From Giesbergeria anulus (GTDB taxonomy: Bacteria > Pseudomonadota > Gammaproteobacteria > Burkholderiales > Burkholderiaceae_C): a stretch of DNA of 64,000 nucleotides. Positions 45,104 to 55,058 of this stretch are shown in pieces. The notes below the pieces were generated by a model. That model saw only the letters and a list, made by a program, of their open reading frames with translations, was not told where the DNA came from and did not search any database. The first letter of the stretch is position 1. Each line of letters begins with the position of its first letter. Both the position numbers and the translations under genes were made by a program. The stretch is taken from assembly GCF_900111115.1 (NCBI RefSeq), contig NZ_FOGD01000008.1:82042-146041 (forward strand), read 5' to 3'.

Positions 45104-47737
45104 TTACGGCACTGGCGTGGCCAGCCGTTTGAGTTGGTACAAGGCTTCCAAAGCCTCGCGGGGGCTGAGGGCATCAGGATCAATCCGCTCCAGTGCCGCT
45201 TCTACTGGGCTGGTCTGGGGCGGCTCTGCTGCCGGGGGCGCAGCAAACAAATCCACTTGGGCTTGGTGCTGGCTGGCACGCTCCTCCAAGGTGGCGAGGG
45301 TGTGGCGGGCATGGTGCAACACGGCAGCCGGAATGCCCGCCAACTTAGCCACCTGAATACCATAGCTGCGGCTGGCCGGGCCGCTTTGCAACTCGTGCAA
45401 AAACACAATGTCGTGGCCGGACTCAGCAGCACTGACATGCCAATTGACCGCATGGCGCGCCTGCGCGGGCAGCTCGGTCAGTTCAAAGTAGTGGGTGGCA
45501 AACAGGGTAAAGGCTTTGGTTTTGTCGTGCAGGTGGCTGGCAATGCCACTGGCCAGCGCCAAGCCGTCAAAGGTGCTGGTGCCCCGGCCAATTTCGTCCA
45601 TCAGCACCAAGCTGTGCGGTGTAGCGGCATGCAAAATTTGCGCGGCCTCCACCATCTCCAACATAAAGGTGGATTGGGCATTGGCCAAATCATCGGCAGC
45701 ACCAATGCGAGTGTGGATAGCATCTATCGGCCCCAAGCGGCAGGCGCTGGCTGGTACATGGCTGCCCATGCTTGCCAGCAGCACAATCAACGCCACTTGG
45801 CGCATATAGGTCGACTTGCCGCCCATGTTCGGGCCAGTGATGATGTGCAGCCGCGTGTTCGGGTTCAGCCGCGTGTGGTTGGCGATAAAAGCACCGCTAG
45901 ACGTTTGCGCCAACCGTGCTTCAACCACTGGGTGGCGGCCTGCCTCAATCTCAATGCAAGGCTCGGCAGTGAACTGGGGCACACACCAGTTGAGCGTGAG
46001 TGCGCGCTCGGCCAAGCAGCACAGCACATCCAGCGCCGCCAAAGCGCGTGCCATGCGCGTCAGGGCTGGCACATACACCTGCAACTGGTCTAGCACCTGC
46101 TCATACAGCCATTTTTCGCGTGCCAATGCCCGCTCTTGCGCCGATAGGGCTTTGTCTTCAAACGTTTTCAGTTCGGGGGTGATAAAGCGCTCGGCGTTTT
46201 TGAGCGTTTGGCGGCGACGGTAGTCGTCAGGCACTTTGCTGCTTTGGCCCTGCGTGACTTCGATATAAAAACCATGCACTTTGTTGAACTGCACGCGCAG
46301 ATTGGCAATGCCGGTGCGGGCGCGTTCGCGGCTTTCTAGATCGAGCAAAAAGGCATCGCAATTGCTCTGGATGGCGCGCAGCTCATCCAAATCGGTATCA
46401 AAGCCATTGGCAATGACACCGCCATCGCGCACCAAAGCGGCTGGTTCTTCGGCAATGGCCGTCTGTAACAGGGCAGTGCAGGCCGGTGGCACTTGCAAAT
46501 CAACGGCAATTTGGGCCAGATACGGATCGGCCTCAGGTGCTAACAAGGTGAGCAGCTCCTGCTTTTGCAGGGTTTTGCACAGCGCCACCAGTTCGCGTGG
46601 GCGCACTTGGCGCAGGGCGATACGGGCGCTGATGCGCTCGACATCACTCACACCTTTCAGGGCGCTGCGCAGGGTTTGCCAAAGATTACCGTTGCCGTGC
46701 AATGCTGTGGTGGCAGCCAACCGGGCGCGGGCCTGTGTGCGCTCACGCTGCGGCTCTAGCAGCCAGTTTTTGAGCAAACGGCTGCCCATGCCGGTCATGC
46801 AGGTATCGAGCAAAGACAGCAGCGTGGGTGCGTCTTCGCCGCGCAGGGTTTTGACCAGCTCCAGATTGCGCCGCGTGCTGGCGGGCAGATCAATCACATC
46901 GCCGGTGCGCTGCACCTGTATTTGGTGGACATGGCTGAGCGCCCGGCCTTGGGTGTGTTCGGCATATTGCAGCAAGGCACCGGCGGCGGCATGGGCTTGG
47001 GCCAAGTCTTGCGCCCCCCAAGCGTGCAGGCTGGCCGCCCCCAGTTGTGCCAACAATTGGCGTGCGCCCAAAGCTGGGTCAAACTGCCAGTCGGGCCGGG
47101 GGCTGATCGGGCACTGAAAAGCACTGCTCTGGCGCAGCAACAGCAATTGCTGCTCAAAGCGCTCACTGCTGCCCGCGCTGTAAATCACTTCGCTGGGGGC
47201 AATGCGGGCCAGCCATGCCGCCAGCTCGTCGGGGCTGCATTCAGCCAGTTGCACAATGCCTTGCGTCACGCTCATCCACGCCAAGCCATAGCGGGCGCGT
47301 GGCCCTTGGTGGATAGCCAACAGCAGAGCCTCGGTTTTGTCTGAGAGCAATTCTGCATCGGTGAGCGTGCCGGGCGTCACTACGCGCACCACTTTGCGCT
47401 CCACCGGGCCTTTGCTGGTGGCAACATCCCCCACCTGCTCGCAAATGGCCACCGATTCACCCAGCTTGATGAGGCGCGCTAAGTAGTTTTCTAGCGCATG
47501 GAACGGCACCCCGGCCATCATCACCGGCTGGCCTGCCGACTGGCCGCGCTGGGTCAGGGTGATGTCTAACAGCCGTGCTGCTTTTTCAGCGTCGGCATAA
47601 AAGACCTCGTAAAAATCGCCCATGCGGTAGAACAAGAGCGTGTCAGGGTACCCGGCCTTGAGGCTCAGGTACTGTTGCATCATGGGGGTGTGGTGTTCGC
47701 CTGTCTTGGCTTTGGTGGGTTTTTCGTTGTTGTCCAT
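45104..47737 (-). CDS. mutS: MutS, DNA mismatch recognition protein
   Basis: An 877-residue mismatch-repair protein. The N-terminal mismatch-binding domain contains [19 protein letters not shown] with the Phe-x-Glu wedge. The core and lever domains follow, then the ATPase with Walker [10 protein letters not shown] (about 632-640) and [14 protein letters not shown]. The C-terminal part is rich in Pro and Ala and ends with a short helical tetramerisation-like segment. MutS finds mismatches and recruits MutL. The start MDNNEKPTK (47737) is used. It is convergent with benM at its 3' end. Confidence 0.96.
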   Translation of the reverse strand: MDNNEKPTKAKTGEHHTPMMQQYLSLKAGYPDTLLFYRMGDFYEVFYADAEKAARLLDITLTQRGQSAGQPVMMAGVPFHALENYLARLIKLGESVAICEQVGDVATSKGPVERKVVRVVTPGTLTDAELLSDKTEALLLAIHQGPRARYGLAWMSVTQGIVQLAECSPDELAAWLARIAPSEVIYSAGSSERFEQQLLLLRQSSAFQCPISPRPDWQFDPALGARQLLAQLGAASLHAWGAQDLAQAHAAAGALLQYAEHTQGRALSHVHQIQVQRTGDVIDLPASTRRNLELVKTLRGEDAPTLLSLLDTCMTGMGSRLLKNWLLEPQRERTQARARLAATTALHGNGNLWQTLRSALKGVSDVERISARIALRQVRPRELVALCKTLQKQELLTLLAPEADPYLAQIAVDLQVPPACTALLQTAIAEEPAALVRDGGVIANGFDTDLDELRAIQSNCDAFLLDLESRERARTGIANLRVQFNKVHGFYIEVTQGQSSKVPDDYRRRQTLKNAERFITPELKTFEDKALSAQERALAREKWLYEQVLDQLQVYVPALTRMARALAALDVLCCLAERALTLNWCVPQFTAEPCIEIEAGRHPVVEARLAQTSSGAFIANHTRLNPNTRLHIITGPNMGGKSTYMRQVALIVLLASMGSHVPASACRLGPIDAIHTRIGAADDLANAQSTFMLEMVEAAQILHAATPHSLVLMDEIGRGTSTFDGLALASGIASHLHDKTKAFTLFATHYFELTELPAQARHAVNWHVSAAESGHDIVFLHELQSGPASRSYGIQVAKLAGIPAAVLHHARHTLATLEERASQHQAQVDLFAAPPAAEPPQTSPVEAALERIDPDALSPREALEALYQLKRLATPVP

Positions 47738-47845
47738 GACTGATCCATGCCGCAGATAAAAAATTTCTGAGCAACGCTGTTTGCTACATAAAGCCCAATT
47801 TTGCCGCCACCAAGCTACGCCAAGAGGATGATGTCAAAGTTAGGG

Positions 47846-47870
47846 TATAAAATTAGTTTCGATATCGAAA
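47846..47870 (+). promoter_or_regulatory. -10 element and palindromic operator before the methyltransferase
   Basis: TATAAA at 47846-47851 is a good -10. TTTCGATATCGAAA (47857-47870) is a perfect 14-bp palindrome that would overlap the transcription start, 17 bp before the ATG. The encoded methyltransferase has an N-terminal helix-turn-helix, so it may bind here and repress itself. Binding is inferred. Confidence 0.6.
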
Positions 47871-47886
47871 ACAAAACAATACCAAT

Positions 47887-49365
47887 ATGGATTTTCCAGA
47901 TTTAGTCTCCGTCAAAGACGCTGCCGAACGGCTGAACGTCTCACAGCAATATGTTCGCTCCTTGCTTCGCTCTGGCCAAGTCGAAGGGTGTCAGATGGGA
48001 AAACAATGGTTCATTGCTCCCAGTTCCTTGGCATCCTACGTCAGCAGCAGTGGTGCAGCACCGAAGGATCATGCCGCGCGCCGCACCGGCCCCCTGCCGC
48101 AGTTGAAGGCGCTGTCCTTCTTCTCCGGTGCGATGGGTCTGGATCTCGGTTTGGAGAAAGCCGGAATCCACGTCTTGCTCGCCTGTGAGGTGGATAAACA
48201 TTGCCGAAGAACCATCGAAACCAATCGACCAGATCTCGCGCTACTTGGCGATATTTGGCAATATTCGGCGCAAGATATTCGACAGGCTGCTGGCCTCTCT
48301 GAGGATGACGAGATCGACGTCATCGTCGGCGGGCCTCCATGCCAAGCCTTCTCAACCGCCGGAGCGCGGCGGGGCTTCCAAGACGTGCGCGGCAATGTCT
48401 TCTTGAAATTTATCGACCTGCTCCTTGAACTCCAGCCGAAGTACGCGGTGATTGAGAACGTCCGTGGCCTACTTTCCGCCCCGTTGGCCCATCGACCCCA
48501 CGCGGAGCGTGGTGAAGCATGGGCTCCCGGCTTTGAGGAAAAGCCCGGCGGGGCGCTGCTGCACATCATCGAGACGCTTCGGGCCGCAGGCTATGGAGTG
48601 TCTTTCAACCTCTACAACGCCGCTAATTTTGGCGTTCCGCAAATTCGCGAGCGCGTCATCTTGATCTGCTCCCGCGACGGAGCCAAGCTCCCGCATTTGA
48701 ACCCCACGCATAGCTCAGATGGTTCCTTCGGGTTGCCAAAGTGGAAAACCTTCCGCGAGGCCGTGGAGGGTGTTGAGGCACTTGGTTGCGACCATGTCCA
48801 TTTTCCGGAAGATCGGCTGCGTTACTACCGGCTGCTCAGTTCGGGCCAGTATTGGAAGCATTTGCCCGAGGCACTGCAAAAACAAGCGCTCGGCAACAGC
48901 TACTACTCTGGAGGCGGCAAGACTGGCTTTCTGCGCCGCATGGCTTGGGACAAGCCTTGCTGCACTTTGCTGACCTCGCCAACGATGCCAGCGACGGATA
49001 TTTGCCACCCCGTTGAAAACCGGCCACTGTCTATCCAAGAATACAAGCGGCTGCAAATGTTTCCAGACGACTGGCAACTCGGTGGCAAGCTGGCCGATCA
49101 ATACCGACAAGTGGGCAATGCTGTCCCCGGTGGCCTTGGCGAGGCGGTGGGTCGCGCCATTTTGGCGCACATGGCGGGCCAAGACATCCAGCCACCCGCA
49201 GGCTTTTCATTCTCCCGCTACAAAGGCACGGATGAGGTGAGTTGGGAGGCTCAAACGCGCAAGACCCTCGGGCTTGACCCGGGGGACTCAAAGCCAACCA
49301 AAAAGCCTGCCAAGAGTGAGGCCGCAGCTTCACAAATGCGATTCTTCGAGGAGGAAATCGCATGA
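47887..49365 (+). CDS. Cytosine-C5 DNA methyltransferase with N-terminal DNA-binding domain
   Basis: A 492-residue type II methyltransferase. Residues about 1-55 form a helix-turn-helix (VKDAAERLNVSQQYVRSLLRSG, MerR/excisionase style), and the m5C catalytic domain follows: motif I FFSGAMGLDLGLEKAG, motif IV GGPPCQAFS with catalytic Cys152, ENVRGLL, QIRERVILIC and motif X GNAVPGGLGEAVG. Between VIII and IX is the target-recognition region. The convergent partner looks like a SinI endonuclease, so the predicted site is GGWCC. The promoter carries a palindrome that the N-terminal domain may bind. The A+T-richer start suggests transfer. Confidence 0.92.
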   Translation: MDFPDLVSVKDAAERLNVSQQYVRSLLRSGQVEGCQMGKQWFIAPSSLASYVSSSGAAPKDHAARRTGPLPQLKALSFFSGAMGLDLGLEKAGIHVLLACEVDKHCRRTIETNRPDLALLGDIWQYSAQDIRQAAGLSEDDEIDVIVGGPPCQAFSTAGARRGFQDVRGNVFLKFIDLLLELQPKYAVIENVRGLLSAPLAHRPHAERGEAWAPGFEEKPGGALLHIIETLRAAGYGVSFNLYNAANFGVPQIRERVILICSRDGAKLPHLNPTHSSDGSFGLPKWKTFREAVEGVEALGCDHVHFPEDRLRYYRLLSSGQYWKHLPEALQKQALGNSYYSGGGKTGFLRRMAWDKPCCTLLTSPTMPATDICHPVENRPLSIQEYKRLQMFPDDWQLGGKLADQYRQVGNAVPGGLGEAVGRAILAHMAGQDIQPPAGFSFSRYKGTDEVSWEAQTRKTLGLDPGDSKPTKKPAKSEAAASQMRFFEEEIA

Positions 49366-49406
49366 CGCTTTGTCCCGAAGGCACCCAAGGGATCGTCTGC
49401 GAACGA

Positions 49407-50096
49407 CTACTTTAAAGCTGCGAGATACGCTTTGACATATTGCCGGAAATCGACCTCAGACACCAACGGGCGAATTTCCGCATCGGGAAATGCCTCCCAG
49501 TTCGAGCCTGTTTTTTTCGAGAACGTTCGGAACCATTTTTCAATACTTGTCCCGTGGCGAATAGCCGCACTGGACGAGTTTTCGGAGTTGTCGCGGTTCT
49601 TAACTTGCAGCAGCGTCCAAGCCTCTCCGGGAGCCGTCGGGGGCTTAATCAGATCGACCGCCTTGACGGTTGAACCTGAGCACCAAATCCAGCCTCGTGG
49701 TTCCATGATGCTGGCCAAATAGCGTTCTAAAAGTTCACCCACCAGATTCTCGGCACCCATGGATAAAAGGTGTTCTTGTTTTGCTCTTTCGAGGTTGGCT
49801 CTAGGAACATTGAAATAGTTCTCCAAGATCACCGAGACCATTTCGTCCGGGATGGTGGCCGGTGGCTCCGGGGCGCGTGGCGCTCTGGCTGAGGCAAAGT
49901 TGGTGGCTTGCGCACGAATGTAGGCTTCCGTTCCTACGGCAGGCGAGTTCTTGCCACGCATCAGGGATGCAGCCTCTGGATTCATCACCAGCAGCTTGAT
50001 AAGGTTCGCGTACTTGTCAGCTAACGCCGGGTTGATGGCGGCCATGGCGGATAGCGCTATCGCCTCCGCATTTGCGATAAATGCCATTTTTCTCAT
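49407..50096 (-). CDS. SinI-like type II restriction endonuclease
   Basis: A 229-residue soluble protein close in size to the SinI endonuclease (about 230 residues). The C-terminal half has the pattern of a PD-(D/E)xK-like core: WIWCSGSTVKAVDLI followed by WTLLQVKNRDNSENSSSAA, where the Gln-Val-Lys fits the ExK position. It is convergent with the methyltransferase, 41 bp apart, as in many type II systems. From memory it resembles the SinI family (site GGWCC), but I cannot check by alignment. If this is wrong it is still the likely partner nuclease of the methyltransferase. Confidence 0.65.
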   Translation of the reverse strand: MRKMAFIANAEAIALSAMAAINPALADKYANLIKLLVMNPEAASLMRGKNSPAVGTEAYIRAQATNFASARAPRAPEPPATIPDEMVSVILENYFNVPRANLERAKQEHLLSMGAENLVGELLERYLASIMEPRGWIWCSGSTVKAVDLIKPPTAPGEAWTLLQVKNRDNSENSSSAAIRHGTSIEKWFRTFSKKTGSNWEAFPDAEIRPLVSEVDFRQYVKAYLAALK

Positions 50097-50192
50097 TCCT
50101 CTTTTTTCGAGGGGAAAGACTGTAGCCTGATCTCAGGGTGGTTTGGATTGGGTAGGAACCGTATTTTCGCCATCGCGTAAGCAGCGGCCTGT

Positions 50193-52517
50193 TTGCGTGT
50201 GCTGTGTTTTCTGTTACTTTTGTGTTGTCGTTGCCCCTTACTATGTCTTCCCTTCAGCCCTTGCTGCACCGCTGCCGTGAATTCGTTTACCTCCAGAGCC
50301 TTTTTTCCCTCCACTCCCCAGGGTGATGGGCCTTCGTTGCAGTCCCACGATAGGCCAGAGCAAGACCCGGCGGCAGAAATTGCCGCCCTGCGTGCAGCGC
50401 TGGCGCAAACGCAAGAGCAGTTGCACGAAGCCCAACACCTGCTGCTAGAGCAGGCACGGGTTTTTCAGGCGATGGAGGAGTTGACTCACGCCGGTTACTG
50501 GTGGCGCGTCCACGGCGACAGGGCCGGAGGTGCGCACTGGTCGGCTGGGTTGTGCCGTCTGGCAGGCTTTGCCGAGCAGGCTTGGGTCAGTAATGCCCAA
50601 GGATGCAGCGGTGTACTACCCGAAGACCGGCCCGCACTAGAGCAAGCGCTGGCCCAGATGGATGGCAAAGATGTGGAATACCGTTGGTGTCGCCCCGATG
50701 GTCAAGTACGCCGCTTACGCACCTGTATGCGCTTGCACCAAACCCAAGACGGTGCCACGATGGAGCTAGGCGTGGTGCTGGATGTGACCCAAGGGCACCA
50801 AGTCGCAGCGCAATTGAGCGAGCAACTCAACTTCATCCAACGCATTGCCAGCAGTATTCCGGGCTTTATCTACCAATACCGCGTGCGTCCAGATGGCTCG
50901 GCCAGCATTCCGTACATCAGCGATGCTGTGCAAGATTTGCTGGGCGTATCGCCGCAAGTCGCTATGCATGATTTGGCCCAGCTTGCAACACAGATAGACG
51001 CCAGCGATTTACAGCGCATGCGCCTGCTGCTAGAGCGCTCCATCCAAGATTTGTTGCCTTGGCAATGCGAATACCGGGTACACGACGACGATGGTAACGT
51101 GCGTTGGCACATGACCAGTGCCGTACCGCAAAAAGAGTCAAACGGCTGCGTGTTGCTGCACGGCTACACGCTGGACATGACTGAGCGCAAACGCGCCGAA
51201 GAAGAAATCGAACGGCTGGCCTTTTACGACCCTCTGACCGGGCTGCCCAACCGTCGTCTGCTGCTTAACAGGCTAGAGGATGCGATTGCCATGTGCCTGC
51301 GCAAGCGCAAGCGTGGGGCCTTGCTGTTTATTGATCTGGACAACTTCAAAGACCTCAACGACACCCAAGGCCACGATATTGGCGACCGGCTGCTCACCCA
51401 AGTAGCGCAGCGCTTGGTAGCCGTGGTGCGCAATGCTGATACTGTGGCCCGCTTTGGCGGCGATGAGTTTATCGTCATACTCGATGGCCTCTCGTCCGAG
51501 CTAAGCACAGCTACCATGCAGGCCGAAACCGTAGCAGAAAAACTGCTGTGCGCCCTCAATACCCCTTACGCGCTGGGCGCTACGCCGCACTACAGCACCT
51601 CCAGCATTGGCATTACGCTGTTTGGTGATGAGCGCCACAGCGTCGATGAATTGCTCAAGCGGGCCGATTTGGCTATGTACCAAGCCAAGGCAGCCGGGCG
51701 CAACACACAGCGGCTGTTTGATCCCTCTATGCAAACAGCGCTGCTGGCACGCTCGAGCCTAGAGACAGATTTGCGCCTAGGGCTGGAGCGTGGCGAGTTG
51801 TTTGCACTGTACCAGCCGGTGGTCAACCACCGTGGGCAGGTGTTGGGCGTTGAGGCGCTGGCGCGCTGGCGTCACCCAGAGCGCGGCATGATTAGCCCCG
51901 CCGACTTCATCCCGCTGGCCGAACAGACGGGGCTGATTTTGCCCCTAGGACGCCATATTTTGCGCACCGCCTGCACGCAACTGGTGGCATGGGCAGATGA
52001 CGTACAAACGGCCCACCTGAGTGTGGCTGTCAATGTTAGTGCGCGCCAGTTTCGCCAGCATGGCTTTGTGGCCGAGGTACTAGAAATTTTGGCTGAGACA
52101 GGGGCCAACCCCCAGCGGCTCAAAATCGAGCTAACCGAGAGCATGTTGCTGAGCGATCTGGAATACACCATTGCACGCATGGAGCAGCTCCAGCAGCAGG
52201 GCGTGAGCTTTGCGCTCGACGATTTTGGCACCGGCTACTCCAGCCTAAGCTACCTCAAACGTCTGCCACTAGACCAAGTCAAAATCGACCAAAGTTTTGT
52301 GCGCGACGTGCTCACCGACCCTAACGATGCGGCCATCGTGCGCACCATCTTGGCACTGGCGCAAAGCCTAGACTTGGTGGCCGTAGCCGAAGGTGTAGAA
52401 ACCACCGGGCAGATGGGATTTTTGCGCCTGCATGGTTGTGAGCAGTTCCAAGGCTACCTGTTTGGTCGCCCAGATTCGCCACAGGCACTGCAAGCCCTGC
52501 TCCACAGCCAGCACTGA
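50193..52517 (+). CDS. PAS-GGDEF-EAL cyclic-di-GMP protein
   Basis: A protein of up to 774 residues. A coiled coil (about 60-90), two PAS-like sensors (about 90-190 and 205-325), GGDEF domain (about 335-500) with RFGGDEFIVIL intact, and EAL domain (about 520-770) with GVEALARWRHP, LTESMLL and DDFGTGYSSL intact. It could make or break c-di-GMP, or both. The start is uncertain: there is no in-frame ATG early on, so TTG 50193 or TTG 50337 is used and the true start may be one of these. No transmembrane helix is seen, so it is cytoplasmic. It runs with the next gene, a membrane PAS sensor. Confidence 0.85.
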   Translation: MRVLCFLLLLCCRCPLLCLPFSPCCTAAVNSFTSRAFFPSTPQGDGPSLQSHDRPEQDPAAEIAALRAALAQTQEQLHEAQHLLLEQARVFQAMEELTHAGYWWRVHGDRAGGAHWSAGLCRLAGFAEQAWVSNAQGCSGVLPEDRPALEQALAQMDGKDVEYRWCRPDGQVRRLRTCMRLHQTQDGATMELGVVLDVTQGHQVAAQLSEQLNFIQRIASSIPGFIYQYRVRPDGSASIPYISDAVQDLLGVSPQVAMHDLAQLATQIDASDLQRMRLLLERSIQDLLPWQCEYRVHDDDGNVRWHMTSAVPQKESNGCVLLHGYTLDMTERKRAEEEIERLAFYDPLTGLPNRRLLLNRLEDAIAMCLRKRKRGALLFIDLDNFKDLNDTQGHDIGDRLLTQVAQRLVAVVRNADTVARFGGDEFIVILDGLSSELSTATMQAETVAEKLLCALNTPYALGATPHYSTSSIGITLFGDERHSVDELLKRADLAMYQAKAAGRNTQRLFDPSMQTALLARSSLETDLRLGLERGELFALYQPVVNHRGQVLGVEALARWRHPERGMISPADFIPLAEQTGLILPLGRHILRTACTQLVAWADDVQTAHLSVAVNVSARQFRQHGFVAEVLEILAETGANPQRLKIELTESMLLSDLEYTIARMEQLQQQGVSFALDDFGTGYSSLSYLKRLPLDQVKIDQSFVRDVLTDPNDAAIVRTILALAQSLDLVAVAEGVETTGQMGFLRLHGCEQFQGYLFGRPDSPQALQALLHSQH

Positions 52518-52533
52518 TTGATCCACTAGCGCC

Positions 52534-53967
52534 ATGCTCCAGCACCAAATACCACTGCGCCCCCGCTATGGCTGGCGCGGCGTAGCTGTAGTGTTGTTGC
52601 TGGCGCTGTTGGGGGCCTTGGTGGCCATGTATTGGGGACGTGAGCAACACCTGCATGAGCGCCACAACATCCGAGCGCAACTACTGGCGCTTATGGCCCA
52701 AGCCCTTGATGGTCAAGCGGCCCAAGCTGGACTGCGCGAGCAGCTTAAAAACTGGGGCCAGCCCATCTGCACACTGCTAGAGCAAGTGCAGCCCGCGCCC
52801 AACGCGGCGCACAATGGGGCACTGAGCGCCCCGCTCACCAAGGTGCGTGAAGCTTTGTCTGCCGAAGCCGTGTACGTGCTCAATGCCCAAGGGCAGGTAC
52901 TACTACAACAGGCCCAAGGCACCCGCACCCGTTTATCTACCGCCCGCCAAGCATTACGCCAGCGCCTACTGCCCAGCAACAACCCAGAGATACGGGTGCA
53001 AGCTGCTGTCAGCTCTATCACCCATGAGCGCCAGTTGTATGTGCTGGCTCCTTTGTCTGCCTATTGCAGCCAGCCAGCGCTAGCCCATGCGGTGCTGGTG
53101 GTACAACTGGGCTTTGCGCCGCTGGACGCCTTGTTGGCCCGCGCTGGTAGCCCCGTGCTACTGCTCTCGCCCCAAGGGGTGGTGTTTGCCGCCACGCGCC
53201 CTGAGTGGGTCTATGCTGTAGCGCCGCCCCTGACCCAACAGCGCATTGATGCCATTGCCGCCTTGGGCCAGTTTGGGCACCATTTTGACAACGGCGTGGC
53301 CTCGGCCTTGCCGTTTTCTCCTACAGCCCACAAGGTGATGGTGGATGGCAGACCCCATGCCGTACAACAGCACGCGATGGACTGGCGAGACCCTGATGGC
53401 CTATGGCAATTAGTGATGCTCGATGACATCAGCCCGTTGATGCCGCTGTCTAACCACGTAGGCTACGGCTTGGCCGCAGGGGTACTGCTGGCCCTGCTGG
53501 GGCTGTTGGCTTTGGCCCTGCTGCGCAGCCGCGCCCAGATGGCGGCCACGCTAGAGCGGGTACAGGTGTTAGGCACCGCCCTAGAGCACAGCCCGCTGAC
53601 CGTGGTAGTCACCGATGCCAGCGGCGTGATCGAATGGGTCAACGCGCAGTTTGAGCGCAATAGCGGCTACGCACTGCACGAAGTGCGGGGCCGCAAACCC
53701 TCCATCCTAGCCAGTGGTTGCACCCCAGCCCAAACTTACCATGACATGTGGAGCGCCGTCGTGGCAGGGCGCGTCTGGACGGGACAGTTTATCAACCACC
53801 GCCGCGATGGAAGCCCATACCAAGAAGAGATCACTATTTTCCCCGTGCTCAATGCGCAGGGCCAATGTATCGCGCTGGTCGGTTTGCAACAAAATGTAAA
53901 TTGTTGCATCCATACTGCCACGCCGCAGGCCGATGCCACAGTGCAGCACGCGCCAGCGCAGCCATGA
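52534..53967 (+). CDS. Membrane PAS sensor lacking an output domain
   Basis: A 477-residue protein. One transmembrane helix (about 16-36), a large periplasmic sensor domain (about 40-310), a second helix (about 312-332), then a PAS domain (about 340-455) ending QGQCIALVGLQQNV. It stops shortly after the PAS; there is no kinase, GGDEF, EAL or MCP part. It follows the PAS-GGDEF-EAL gene by 16 bp, so it may signal by contact with that protein. Alternatively it is a truncated sensor. The end is a polar tail containing two Cys in NCCIHT. Confidence 0.8.
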   Translation: MLQHQIPLRPRYGWRGVAVVLLLALLGALVAMYWGREQHLHERHNIRAQLLALMAQALDGQAAQAGLREQLKNWGQPICTLLEQVQPAPNAAHNGALSAPLTKVREALSAEAVYVLNAQGQVLLQQAQGTRTRLSTARQALRQRLLPSNNPEIRVQAAVSSITHERQLYVLAPLSAYCSQPALAHAVLVVQLGFAPLDALLARAGSPVLLLSPQGVVFAATRPEWVYAVAPPLTQQRIDAIAALGQFGHHFDNGVASALPFSPTAHKVMVDGRPHAVQQHAMDWRDPDGLWQLVMLDDISPLMPLSNHVGYGLAAGVLLALLGLLALALLRSRAQMAATLERVQVLGTALEHSPLTVVVTDASGVIEWVNAQFERNSGYALHEVRGRKPSILASGCTPAQTYHDMWSAVVAGRVWTGQFINHRRDGSPYQEEITIFPVLNAQGQCIALVGLQQNVNCCIHTATPQADATVQHAPAQP

Positions 53968-53979
53968 AACCGTATCAGC

Positions 53980-54906
53980 TTAAAACGGCGCGTCGGGTGT
54001 TGCGCTAGGGGTAACTGCAGCTTCCGTAGTGGTTGCAGGGGCTTGTTCTGGCGCATCCGTAGCCTGTGCTTGGCGCAAACCGGCTTTTTCGCCCGCGCTG
54101 GCAAACTTGCTGTATTTGCCCAAAATACTAACCAACTGGCCGTAGATACGCGGGTTACCCGCCAAGCATTCGCCTTGATCCAAGAAGTCGGCCTCGCCAG
54201 TAAAGTTACCAATCAGGCCACCAGCTTCGGTCACCAGCAACGAGCCTGCGGCCACATCCCAAATGCTCAAACCGGTCTCAAAAAAGCCATCGCAATAACC
54301 AGCAGCGATATAGGCCAAGTCTAAGGCGGCAGCACCGGGGCGGCGCAGCCCAGCAGTGCGTGGCATAACATCGGCCATCATGCGCATGTAGTTTTGGAAG
54401 TTGTCTCCGGGGCGGAACGGAAAACCCGTGGAAACCAAGCTGTCTTTGAGCTGGGTGCGCTTGCTCACGCGGATGCGGCGCTCGTTCAGGTAAGCACCCC
54501 GGCCCTTGGTGGCCGTAAACAGGTCGTTGCGCGAGGGGTCATACACCACCGCTTGCTCAATTTTGCCGCGCACCGACAGCGCAATGCTCACGGCATACAC
54601 CGGAAAACCGTGGATAAAGTTGGTGGTGCCGTCCAGCGGATCAATGATCCAAACAAACTCCGAATCTTTGGCACCATACTGGCTGCCCGATTCTTCGGCC
54701 AAAATGCCGTGGCCGGGGTAGGCGGTGAGCAGGGTTTCAATAATGGCCTGTTCGCTGGCGTGGTCTACTTCCGTGACAAAGTCGTTGATCTGCTTTTGCG
54801 AAATACGCACTGCCTCCACGTCCAAGGCCGCGCGGTTGATGATAGCGCCGGCGGCGCGGGCAGCCTTAATGGCCACGTTGAGCATGGGGTGCAGATTAGA
54901 CGACAT
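53980..54906 (-). CDS. suhB: SuhB-type inositol monophosphatase
   Basis: A 308-residue Mg-dependent phosphatase. It starts [22 protein letters not shown] (54906; a longer form exists). Metal motifs are GILAEESGS and [17 protein letters not shown] (about 80-103), and the C-terminal signature is [15 protein letters not shown]. SuhB hydrolyses inositol phosphate and in E. coli also joins the rRNA antitermination complex. The last 40 residues are Ala/Pro/Thr-rich, an addition not in E. coli. It is divergent from trmJ, as in many betaproteobacteria. Confidence 0.92.
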   Translation of the reverse strand: MSSNLHPMLNVAIKAARAAGAIINRAALDVEAVRISQKQINDFVTEVDHASEQAIIETLLTAYPGHGILAEESGSQYGAKDSEFVWIIDPLDGTTNFIHGFPVYAVSIALSVRGKIEQAVVYDPSRNDLFTATKGRGAYLNERRIRVSKRTQLKDSLVSTGFPFRPGDNFQNYMRMMADVMPRTAGLRRPGAAALDLAYIAAGYCDGFFETGLSIWDVAAGSLLVTEAGGLIGNFTGEADFLDQGECLAGNPRIYGQLVSILGKYSKFASAGEKAGLRQAQATDAPEQAPATTTEAAVTPSATPDAPF

Positions 54907-55058
54907 AAATTGTAGGAGTTGGTGCGCTGGGAAGCAAAACCACAGCACACAGGCCAAGAACAGAGAAGACGCAGCCCGGCGATGCGCGCTGCGACAATAA
55001 GGCCCCCGATTTTAGCCCTGCTGCCTGCCTTCTGTGCAGCGCTGCCCTGTCACTACCC

